This document shows positions 58,091 to 64,000 of a stretch of DNA of 64,000 nucleotides, piece after piece. The notes under the pieces are model-generated. The model was not told the origin of the DNA. It worked only from the letters and a program-made list of their open reading frames with translations, and made no database searches. A program made the position numbers and the translations under genes. Each line of letters starts with the position of its first letter. Position 1 is the first letter of the stretch. This DNA is from Planococcus liqunii. GTDB lineage: Bacteria > Bacillota > Bacilli > Bacillales_A > Planococcaceae. Location: contig NZ_CP129238.1 of the NCBI RefSeq assembly GCF_030413595.1, forward strand, positions 1,612,001 to 1,676,000. Direction: 5' to 3'.

Positions 58091-58122
58091 AAAAAACTGA
58101 TGCATGGATGCATCAGTTTTTT
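58091..58122 (-). terminator. Terminator of yqgW
   Basis: ACTGATGCAT / ATGCATCAGT flanked by A and T runs; it faces the previous terminator. Confidence 0.88.
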
Positions 58123-58127
58123 AAGGA

Positions 58128-58307
58128 TTAGTGCAGGCTTGGTGGGTAACCTTGGAAAATGATTGTCGCTACTGTGAAAGCACCGAAAATCACAAACGTA
58201 CCGAAGTTAAAAAGAAATCCTAAAATTTGTTTGTTTTTAATGGTTTGCACAGAGCCTACTGCTGCTAAAATAGCAATAAGACCAAAAATAACCATAAGCA
58301 AGTTCAT
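58128..58307 (-). CDS. yqgW: DUF2759 family small membrane protein (YqgW-like)
   Basis: A 59-residue protein read from the minus strand, starting MNLLMVIFGLIAILAAVGSV and ending IFQGYPPSLH, with two transmembrane helices separated by TIKNKQ. The ATG at 58307 follows AAGGGAGTG. The gene's position between the LtaS-type gene and yqgX, and its hairpin topology, fit YqgW (DUF2759). Function unknown. Confidence 0.82.
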   Translation of the reverse strand: MNLLMVIFGLIAILAAVGSVQTIKNKQILGFLFNFGTFVIFGAFTVATIIFQGYPPSLH

Positions 58308-58447
58308 CTATGACACTCCCTTCAACTTTAACAGCCAGTGCCGTCGCGTTCTCTTTTATTGTAAAGAATTTGGCTAAGTTTGTCGAGCGCTAAAAATGTC
58401 ATTCCGTTGAACAGTTGGAATGCTATACTTTAAATGAGGTGAACAAA

Positions 58448-59083
58448 ATGCTGAAAATCAACCAAATGGAGCTGGGCCCCGTCCAGACGAATTGCTATAT
58501 CATAGTGAACGACCAAAAAGAATGCCTGATTTTTGATCCGGGCGAAGAAAGCGGCAAGATTGTGTCTTTCCTGAAATCCAAACAATTGAAGCCGTTGGCC
58601 ATCCTGTTAACCCATGCGCATTTTGACCATATTGGGGCAATCGACGATTTGCGGGAAATTTATGCCATTCCGGTCTATTTGCACCGATTGGAAAAAGATT
58701 GGCTGAGCCGCCCGAATTTGAACGGCTCCGGCAAATACAGCATGCTTCCGGATTACCGGATGAAAGAAGCGGATGTTTTGCTGGACCAGGAAAATGTACT
58801 TGAAATCAGTTCATTCAAAATGGACTTATTCCATACGCCGGGCCACTCACCGGGAAGCGTAACTTTTTCATTCGGCGATGAAGGCTTCGCGATTGTCGGC
58901 GATACTTTGTTCCGCGGCAGCATCGGCCGTACCGATTTGATTGACGGATCTGAGAAAAAACTATTGCAGTCAATCCGTAAGTCCTTGCTGACCCTGCCTG
59001 AGCATATGATCCTTTACCCGGGACACGGCCCAGAAACGACCCCTGAAATTGAAAAAGCGAGCAACCCTTTCTTGAAAGCGTAG
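58448..59083 (+). CDS. yqgX: MBL-fold hydrolase YqgX (glyoxalase II-like)
   Basis: Metallo-beta-lactamase-fold hydrolase of 211 residues, starting MLKINQMELGPVQTNCYIIV. The metal motif is LTHAHFDHIGAI, with further ligands in HTPGHSPGSV, VGDTLF and YPGHGPET. ATG 58448 follows GAGGTG. Relatives are thioesterases, possibly hydroxyacylglutathione- or bacillithiol-conjugate hydrolases; the substrate is not known here. Confidence 0.9.
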   Translation: MLKINQMELGPVQTNCYIIVNDQKECLIFDPGEESGKIVSFLKSKQLKPLAILLTHAHFDHIGAIDDLREIYAIPVYLHRLEKDWLSRPNLNGSGKYSMLPDYRMKEADVLLDQENVLEISSFKMDLFHTPGHSPGSVTFSFGDEGFAIVGDTLFRGSIGRTDLIDGSEKKLLQSIRKSLLTLPEHMILYPGHGPETTPEIEKASNPFLKA

Positions 59084-59092
59084 CAAGCAAAT

Positions 59093-59122
59093 AAAAAAAG
59101 CGGCCACGAGGGCCGCTTTTTC
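59093..59122. terminator. Bidirectional terminator between yqgX and yqgY
   Basis: AAAAAAAGCGGCC / GGCCGCTTTTTC with a 4-base loop. Confidence 0.92.
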
Positions 59123-59143
59123 TTTGTTTTCTAAAGTTGTTGA

Positions 59144-59386
59144 TTAGTGTCCAGCACCAGGAACATGGATGAACGTTGAGTAGTAAGTAAAGCCGACGAA
59201 AAATACTGTCAAGTAAGCTCCAAAAACATACAAGTACATGCGTTCAGAAATATTTAAGAATCCAAGTAGTACAAAAAAGCCGGTATTAGCAACCATTATC
59301 AATGATACTTCTACCATGTCGCCTACATAAAAAAGAACTGCGAAAATCCCAGTCCACCATCCCATTAATTTAAACATCTTGTCCAT
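59144..59386 (-). CDS. yqgY: DUF2626 family membrane protein YqgY
   Basis: An 80-residue protein with three transmembrane helices and the conserved C-terminus FTYYSTFIHVPGAGH. The start MDKMFKLMGWWTGIFAVLFY at 59386 follows GGAGGGA; an upstream frame start at 59407 overlaps that site. The position before comG and the C-terminus match YqgY of B. subtilis. Function unknown. Confidence 0.85.
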   Translation of the reverse strand: MDKMFKLMGWWTGIFAVLFYVGDMVEVSLIMVANTGFFVLLGFLNISERMYLYVFGAYLTVFFVGFTYYSTFIHVPGAGH

Positions 59387-59557
59387 GGGTAATCCCTCCT
59401 TTGCCACACTACAGTAATCTCCTGTTTATTATATAGGAAATTGAGCGGGTGTGTAAACTACGAGTTGGTCTTTCTTTGTGACAAACACGTGTATTGTTGC
59501 TTCAAGCTTAACAAAGATTCGATTTTCCGACAAGGCGTTCTGGGAAAGCACATGCCA

Positions 59558-59601
59558 AAAATGAGATTTGCCCCGAAAACCGGGGGTCAAATAATTATTT
59601 T
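59558..59601 (+). promoter_or_regulatory. ComK box of the comG operon
   Basis: Two AT boxes of the form AAAA-N5-TTTT: AAAA-TGAGA-TTTG (59558-59570) and AAAT-AATTA-TTTT (59589-59601), each with one mismatch, separated by 18 bases. Spacings of 8, 18 or 31 are those known for ComK sites. The rest of the 59387-59691 spacer shows no gene. Confidence 0.7.
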
Positions 59602-59612
59602 TGGTAAAAGTA

Positions 59613-59641
59613 TTCCAATTTTAAAAGCAGCTCGCTATACT
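59613..59641 (+). promoter_or_regulatory. Promoter of the comG operon
   Basis: Weak -35 TTCCAA (59613-59618), 17 bases, good -10 TATACT (59636-59641). A poor -35 directly behind a ComK box fits an activator-dependent promoter. Confidence 0.62.
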
Positions 59642-59691
59642 AGGATTGAACAAAGCGGCGGCCTTTGTTCAAACCAAAACAGGAGGTGGCT

Positions 59692-60735
59692 ATGCAAGAA
59701 ATTGTTGAACGCCGATGTGCCAAGCTGCTTCAAGATGCAGTTGAAAATGGCACAACTGACATCCACATCAAACCTGAACCAGCCTGCTACACGGTTTCTT
59801 ACCGCTCGTTCCAATCGCTGCGGCAAGTTGCCAAAATCCCCCTTGATCTGGGCGATCGCATGATAGCCTATTTCAAATATCTTTCCCTATTAGATATGAG
59901 CGAAAAGCGCAAACCCCAAACCGGATCTTTTCACCTCCCAATTCAAGACCTTCCTTATTATTTCAGAATATCGACTCTTCCTTCCGTTTTGACAAAAGAA
60001 AGCATCGTCATCCGCGTAATGGCGGATAACGTCGCAGAATCGATCCATCAGCTTGCCGCTTTCCGGGATTCCGCACGCTTGCTGGAAAAGCTGGCGGAAG
60101 CGCCGCAAGGGTTGATCCTGCTCACCGGTCCGACCGGCTGCGGCAAATCGACGACGCTGTATTCGCTCCTAAAGCATTGCAGCGAAAAACTGAACCGCAA
60201 CATCATCACGCTCGAAGATCCGGTCGAACGCAAAAACCAATCGATTCTGCAAATCCAGGTCAACGAAAAGGCAGGCCTCAGCTATGCCGCCGGGTTAAAA
60301 GCGATTCTCCGCCATGATCCCGACATCATCATGATTGGGGAAATCCGGGATGCCGATACGGCGCAAATCGCCGTGCGAGCAGCGTTGACCGGACACCTTG
60401 TGTTTTCGACCATCCATGCCCGGCATTCAGTCGGATGCCTGCACCGGCTTCGGGACTTGGGCATTTCTTTTGAAGATATGTCCCAAACACTGATTGCCGT
60501 TTCCGCACAGCGCATTATCCCGGTGTATTCGGATATGGAAGACCCCGAACTGTCGTACCGGGCTTTGTATGAAATTCTGCACGGCGACCGGCTGGACGAA
60601 GCGCTGGAATCCGCAAAAAGCCAGAAAAGCTATTCCTTGCCGGAGCATTTGTCTTTCGGCGGACAGATTCGGGAAGGAGTGAAAATTGGTGCGATTGAAG
60701 CTTCCTATGAAATCAAGCCGAATTCCTCTTCGTGA
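59692..60735 (+). CDS. comGA: Competence pseudopilus assembly ATPase ComGA
   Basis: Type II secretion/type IV pilus ATPase that powers pseudopilus assembly for DNA uptake. The 347-residue protein has Walker A GPTGCGKSTTLYS near residue 146, the Asp box DPVERKN, Walker B DPDIIMIGEIRDADTA and the His box GHLVFSTIHA. ATG 59692 follows AGGAGGT; an earlier frame start at 59665 has no site. First gene of comGABCDEFG. Confidence 0.95.
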   Translation: MQEIVERRCAKLLQDAVENGTTDIHIKPEPACYTVSYRSFQSLRQVAKIPLDLGDRMIAYFKYLSLLDMSEKRKPQTGSFHLPIQDLPYYFRISTLPSVLTKESIVIRVMADNVAESIHQLAAFRDSARLLEKLAEAPQGLILLTGPTGCGKSTTLYSLLKHCSEKLNRNIITLEDPVERKNQSILQIQVNEKAGLSYAAGLKAILRHDPDIIMIGEIRDADTAQIAVRAALTGHLVFSTIHARHSVGCLHRLRDLGISFEDMSQTLIAVSAQRIIPVYSDMEDPELSYRALYEILHGDRLDEALESAKSQKSYSLPEHLSFGGQIREGVKIGAIEASYEIKPNSSS

Positions 60736-61732
60736 CCGGGAACATTTCCTGAGCCGCCTCGCGGTCTTGATGAAAGAAGGCTATTTGCTGCCGACGGCGC
60801 TCACGCTGCTCTTGCCGATGCATACCACGAAGACTGAAGAAGCTTTAACCGGCATGACAGGCATCCTAAAAGGCGGCGGCAATGCCGCAGAAATTCTGAA
60901 GTTTCTCGGTTTTAAAGACCAGGTGCTGTTTCCCGTGGAAATCGCGGAGCACCACGGCCGCCTGGCGGAATCCATTGAAAGCATTGCTAAAAGCTTCGCC
61001 CGGACAGAAGGCGTCCAGAAAAAGCTGCGCAACATCATGGTGTACCCGGTTTCGCTGCTGCTGTTCACATCGGTGCTGTTCCTGTTTTTCCGCACGAATT
61101 ACGTTCCCAATTTAACTGAATTGATGGAGTCTTTGCAGTCAGGGGAAGAATCGAGCGGAGTTCCGACCTATCTATTAAACTTGCCTGATCTGTTTATCGG
61201 CGTTTTCGCTGCCATCGGAATTACCACCGCTGTTTTTTGGGCTGTCCTTCAAAAGCAGTCCGTCGAACGGCAAATTGCTTGGCTCCTGAAGTTTCCGCTG
61301 CTCCGCAAATTCATGCGGCTGTATTGGTCGCATCTTTTGGCAAGGGAGCTGGGAACGCTTTTGCACAGCGGCATTTCGCTTCAGGAATCACTTCATCTGC
61401 TCCAAAACCAGACCTATCATTCCATCATTCAATATATGGCAAAGTCCTGCCACGAAGAAGTGATGACAGGCAATCCGCTTTCAGCGGCGCTTGGCCGCCA
61501 AGCTTTTTTCGCCGCTGATATGGCGTCGTTTGTCCAGCACGGAGAAATGACCGGCTACCTTGGAAAGGAATTGATTCTATACAGTGAAGTGCTGATGGAA
61601 CGCATCGAGCAGCACACGTCCCAATTGCTGCGCGTCATCCAACCGTCGTTTTTTATCATGATTGCCATTTGCATTGTCGGTGCTTATTTGGCGATTCTAT
61701 TGCCGATGTACAATCTAGTCCACACCATTTGA
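60686..61732 (+). CDS. comGB: Competence polytopic membrane protein ComGB
   Basis: Inner-membrane platform protein of the GspF/PilC family. The 348-residue protein has three transmembrane helices and two GspF domains (TFARTEGVQKKLRNIMVYP-like and WSHLLARELGTLLHSGISLQ). It starts at TTG 60686 or GTG 60689, both after GGAAGGAG, and overlaps comGA by about 50 bases, suggesting coupled translation. Confidence 0.93.
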   Translation: MVRLKLPMKSSRIPLRDREHFLSRLAVLMKEGYLLPTALTLLLPMHTTKTEEALTGMTGILKGGGNAAEILKFLGFKDQVLFPVEIAEHHGRLAESIESIAKSFARTEGVQKKLRNIMVYPVSLLLFTSVLFLFFRTNYVPNLTELMESLQSGEESSGVPTYLLNLPDLFIGVFAAIGITTAVFWAVLQKQSVERQIAWLLKFPLLRKFMRLYWSHLLARELGTLLHSGISLQESLHLLQNQTYHSIIQYMAKSCHEEVMTGNPLSAALGRQAFFAADMASFVQHGEMTGYLGKELILYSEVLMERIEQHTSQLLRVIQPSFFIMIAICIVGAYLAILLPMYNLVHTI

Positions 61733-61743
61733 GGAGGAGAACT

Positions 61744-62058
61744 ATGCGTCTATTAAAAAACCAAAAAGGATTTACATTGATTGAAATGCTGATTGTAATG
61801 CTCATTATTACGGTTTTAATCGCCATTGCCATTCCGAACGTCACGAAACAAACGTCAGCGGTCGATGAAAAAGGCTGCAAGGCGTTTGTGCACATGGTGC
61901 AGGGCCAAGTGGAATCTTATCGGATGGATGAGAAAAAAGTGCCGACCATTGCCGAATTGGTGTCAGGCGGATATTTGAAAACCGATGAAACCACTTGCCC
62001 GAACGGCGATGCGGTGGAGATTTCCACTGAAGGAGTCGTCACATCAAGAGCGTCTTAA
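61744..62058 (+). CDS. comGC: Major competence pseudopilin ComGC
   Basis: Main subunit of the competence pseudopilus, processed by the prepilin peptidase ComC. The 104-residue protein has the prepilin signature KGFTLIEMLIVMLIITVL, with cleavage after Gly9, and two cysteines (GCKAF, TTCPNG) likely to form a disulfide. ATG 61744 follows GAGGAGGAG. Confidence 0.96.
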   Translation: MRLLKNQKGFTLIEMLIVMLIITVLIAIAIPNVTKQTSAVDEKGCKAFVHMVQGQVESYRMDEKKVPTIAELVSGGYLKTDETTCPNGDAVEISTEGVVTSRAS

Positions 62059-62483
62059 AGCAAGGCGGCTTTACTTTGCTTGAAATGCTTTTGGTGCTGG
62101 CGATTTTAATGACCGTGATCGGCATCGCCATCCCTTCGTACCGCACCTTTGAAACGGAACAAGAAGAAGACCGTTTTTTTGATCTGCTGCTTCGGGATAT
62201 TTACTACGCCCAAAGCGAAACGTACCGCAGCAAAACATCCGTTATGGTGGTGTTCCGCGAAAGCGACAAGACGTATGAAGTGATTCAAAACTTCAAAAAG
62301 ATGCTGCCGGCGAGAAAACTGCCGCCTTCGGTCAGCATCCTAAAAACGAGCAATATCAATGGCGTCTATTTTACGGCAAACGGATCTGTGACAAGCGCGG
62401 GTACGATGCGCTTCTCAACGAGCACGGGAGAACGTTCAATGGTCATCCATTTGGGAAAAGGAAGGGTGGTTTTTTCTGAATGA
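62043..62483 (+). CDS. comGD: Minor pseudopilin ComGD with a non-standard start
   Basis: Minor pseudopilin with prepilin signature KQGGFTLLEMLLVLAILMTV. The frame opens after a stop at 62028-62030 and has no ATG, GTG or TTG before this signature; the first standard codon (TTG 62076) would remove the cleavage site. The best candidate is ATC at 62043, 7 bases after AGGAG (62031-62035), giving a 146-residue protein overlapping comGC by 16 bases. Function assignment is firm; the start is inferred. Confidence 0.85.
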   Translation: MKSVLKQGGFTLLEMLLVLAILMTVIGIAIPSYRTFETEQEEDRFFDLLLRDIYYAQSETYRSKTSVMVVFRESDKTYEVIQNFKKMLPARKLPPSVSILKTSNINGVYFTANGSVTSAGTMRFSTSTGERSMVIHLGKGRVVFSE

Positions 62484-62772
62484 AAACGGATATTCCTGGG
62501 CCGAAACCATGTTAAGCCTCTTGATGCTCTTTATGCTGTTCGGCACGTTGCTGCCGGTAATGCAGCAATTGCAGCAGTCGCTCCATATAAAGAAAGAACG
62601 CATGATTGCCTTTGAGACGCTCCATGAAGGCGCCAAAGAATTTCGTGCACTTGGGAATGCGGCCGGTGAAAGGCGGGCCGGCGGAGTGGTTTACCGCTGG
62701 GAAATGGCGGAGCAGCTGTGTGTGCACTATGAAAATTACAAGCAAGTAGAAAAAACGATATGCATCGAATAA
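62476..62772 (+). CDS. comGE: Minor pseudopilin ComGE with a non-standard start
   Basis: Minor pseudopilin-like protein. The frame contains NENGYSWAETMLSLLMLFM, resembling the ComGE leader, but no ATG, GTG or TTG precedes it. CTG 62476 behind GGAAGGGTGG is the best start (98 residues). ATG 62509 would lose the leader. An ATG at 62480 overlapping the comGD stop is in the wrong frame by one base and closes after 11 codons. The gene overlaps comGF by 13 bases. Confidence 0.72.
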   Translation: MNENGYSWAETMLSLLMLFMLFGTLLPVMQQLQQSLHIKKERMIAFETLHEGAKEFRALGNAAGERRAGGVVYRWEMAEQLCVHYENYKQVEKTICIE

Positions 62773-63197
62773 AAACCTGTGATGAAAAAGGCTTTGTACT
62801 CTTAAATTCGCTGTTGGAGCTGTCGATTTTGATGATTTTTTTGCCGATTGTCGTGCTGTTTTTCGGATTTATGCTGTCCTTCTCAAAAGAGGCCGAGGCC
62901 AAACGCGTGGAATGGCAGTTGTTCAGTGTGGAATTGCAAAGCTATCTGGCGGGAAGCGATTCAGTCGAAATCATCAATAACGGAGGGGGGATCCGCACGG
63001 TTCAGCAAAGCGTGGAATACGATATCGAGCTGTATGAACATTCGGTGCGCAAGCAGAAGTTCAGGCAAGGCCATGAAATTATGCTGACGCGCATCAAAAA
63101 CTGCCGATTTGAGCTGGATGGCCAAAAATTAACCGTCCTTGCAGAATTCTCAAACGGCGCGATCGAGGAGGTTGACTATGTGGTTACACCTCCTTAA
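62760..63197 (+). CDS. comGF: Competence protein ComGF
   Basis: Pseudopilin-associated membrane protein of 145 residues. It begins MHRIKTCDEKGFVLLNSLLE, a prepilin-like leader, with one transmembrane helix at about 15-38 and a soluble domain. It overlaps comGE upstream and comGG downstream, as is usual in comG operons. Confidence 0.85.
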   Translation: MHRIKTCDEKGFVLLNSLLELSILMIFLPIVVLFFGFMLSFSKEAEAKRVEWQLFSVELQSYLAGSDSVEIINNGGGIRTVQQSVEYDIELYEHSVRKQKFRQGHEIMLTRIKNCRFELDGQKLTVLAEFSNGAIEEVDYVVTPP

Positions 63198-63384
63198 GTC
63201 CGACAAAGGCGCATTATACCCCGGCACGCTCGTCTTTTTTCTATCGGCGCTCATCCTGCTGTCCCACGGCCTCTCAATCTATTCGGTCCAGTACAAAACA
63301 TATGATGGATTGGAAAATATGCATAGACATGCTACGATACAACTACTAATGGAAATTAAAACGCAGAAAACGCCGGAGCAGTAG
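63178..63384 (+). CDS. comGG: Competence protein ComGG, short
   Basis: Last comG gene. The 68-residue protein begins MWLHLLKSDKGALYPGTLVF with a prepilin-like KGALYPG and one transmembrane helix, and ends KTQKTPEQ. The ATG at 63178 lies 5 bases after GAGGAGGT. B. subtilis ComGG is about 124 residues, so the C-terminal half is missing or lost; no continuation is seen in other frames before aroK. Confidence 0.75.
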   Translation: MWLHLLKSDKGALYPGTLVFFLSALILLSHGLSIYSVQYKTYDGLENMHRHATIQLLMEIKTQKTPEQ

Positions 63385-63403
63385 GGGAGTATCGGGTAGA
63401 AAG

Positions 63404-63919
63404 ATGAAAAGAATATATTTAGTCGGATTTATGGGCTGCGGCAAAAGTGCGGTGGGCAGAAGGCTCAGTTTTTTATTGAAACTTCCTTTTTACGATATGG
63501 ATAAGGAGATTGTCCGCCAAACCGGCATGACGATTCCGGAAATTTTCGAGCAGCATGGAGAAGAATATTTTCGGAACCTCGAAACACAGTTTTTGAAAAA
63601 TCACAGCCATGACAATTGCATCGTTTCAACTGGCGGCGGGGTAGCGCTGCGTGAAGAAAACCGGAAAATTATGCGCGAAACCGGTTTGGTGCTGTTTTTG
63701 GATGCGCCTTTTCGGGAGATTTGGCGACGGATCCACAATGATGTGAACCGGCCGATTGTCCGCAACTCGACACGTGAAGAAATCGAAGCTTTGTTCAAAT
63801 CGCGCTACCGCCATTACAAGGCAGCAGCCCATATCACCATCCGTACAGAATTCCGCACCTTGCGGCAAATTACACAATATGCCGCTTTTCAAGTGAATCG
63901 CTTAAAAGGCGAACAATAA
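63404..63919 (+). CDS. aroK: Shikimate kinase
   Basis: Phosphorylates shikimate in aromatic amino-acid synthesis. The 171-residue protein starts MKRIYLVGFMGCGKSAVGRR (Walker A), with YDMDKEI and STGGGVALREEN as shikimate-binding motifs and the lid NRPIVRNSTREEIEALFKSR. It begins 20 bases after comGG with only a weak ribosome site, so read-through from comG is possible. Its end forms part of a terminator. Confidence 0.95.
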   Translation: MKRIYLVGFMGCGKSAVGRRLSFLLKLPFYDMDKEIVRQTGMTIPEIFEQHGEEYFRNLETQFLKNHSHDNCIVSTGGGVALREENRKIMRETGLVLFLDAPFREIWRRIHNDVNRPIVRNSTREEIEALFKSRYRHYKAAAHITIRTEFRTLRQITQYAAFQVNRLKGEQ

Positions 63920-63951
63920 ATGTTTATATTTATTTATCGTTCGTCTTTTTA
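63904..63951 (+). terminator. Terminator of comG-aroK
   Basis: AAAAGGCGAAC (63904-63914, within the aroK end) pairs with GTTCGTCTTTT (63939-63949), one G-T wobble. The last 49 bases of the window show nothing recognisable. Confidence 0.8.
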
Positions 63952-64000
63952 TGCTCTGCAGAAAATTGTTTGCGCTTCCGCCTAATCAATGTTAGGATAT

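Overview
This 64 kb window is core chromosome of a low-GC Gram-positive bacterium of the order Bacillales. Gene order follows the Bacillus subtilis comEC-to-comG segment almost gene for gene, but the sporulation genes that interrupt that segment in spore formers are missing: no gpr or spoIIP between rpsT and lepA, and no yqfC or yqfD between floA and phoH. With the roughly mid-40s GC content (judged by eye), this suggests a non-sporulating member of the Planococcaceae, such as Planococcus or Planomicrobium. The family assignment is inferred from gene order, not from a search.

Layout. 1-6 kb: the end of comEC, yqzM, holA, rpsT and lepA. 6-16 kb: hemW, the heat-shock operon hrcA-grpE-dnaK with a perfect CIRCE operator, then dnaJ-prmA-rsmE-mtaB-deoC. 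16-25 kb: rpsU, a SigW-type promoter before a short nfeD, floA and a small membrane protein gene, then phoH and the cluster pgpH-ybeY-dgkA-cdd-era-recO. 25-32 kb: a single-chain glycyl-tRNA synthetase with a T-box leader on the minus strand, ccpN, ppsR, dnaG and sigA. 32-44 kb: an acyl-CoA dehydrogenase with a probable CcpA site, cccA, trmK, yqfO, a small P-loop kinase, ispH, cshB, nfo, a Zur-controlled zinc uptake operon, yqfW and ispG. 44-59 kb: a DUF1189 protein, a Na/Pi cotransporter, a DUF456 protein, sodA, a class B PBP, the pstSCAB-phoU operon behind a four-repeat Pho box, rpmG, yqgN, yqgQ, an LtaS-type enzyme, yqgW, yqgX and yqgY. 59-64 kb: the comG competence pseudopilus operon behind a ComK-type box, ending with aroK.

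How it fits together. The genes cover DNA replication and repair (holA, dnaG, recO, nfo), translation and RNA modification (lepA, rpsT, rpsU, rpmG, prmA, rsmE, mtaB, trmK, era, ybeY, glyS), protein folding, envelope synthesis (dgkA, PBP, LtaS, the DOXP enzymes ispG and ispH), DNA uptake (comEC at one end, comG at the other), and phosphate and zinc supply. Several regulatory sites can be read directly: CIRCE, SigW promoter, T-box, cre, Zur box, Pho box and ComK box.

I found no mobile element, prophage, CRISPR array or defence island, and no clearly new multi-gene system. The most unusual signals are small. A family of about 120-bp hairpin repeats (one copy before dnaJ, three in tandem before trmK) keeps its stems by compensatory changes. 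A 21-bp tandem repeat lies between recO and glyS. comGD and comGE have no ATG, GTG or TTG start that keeps their prepilin leader. Heat-shock and phosphate genes show altered promoter arrangements.
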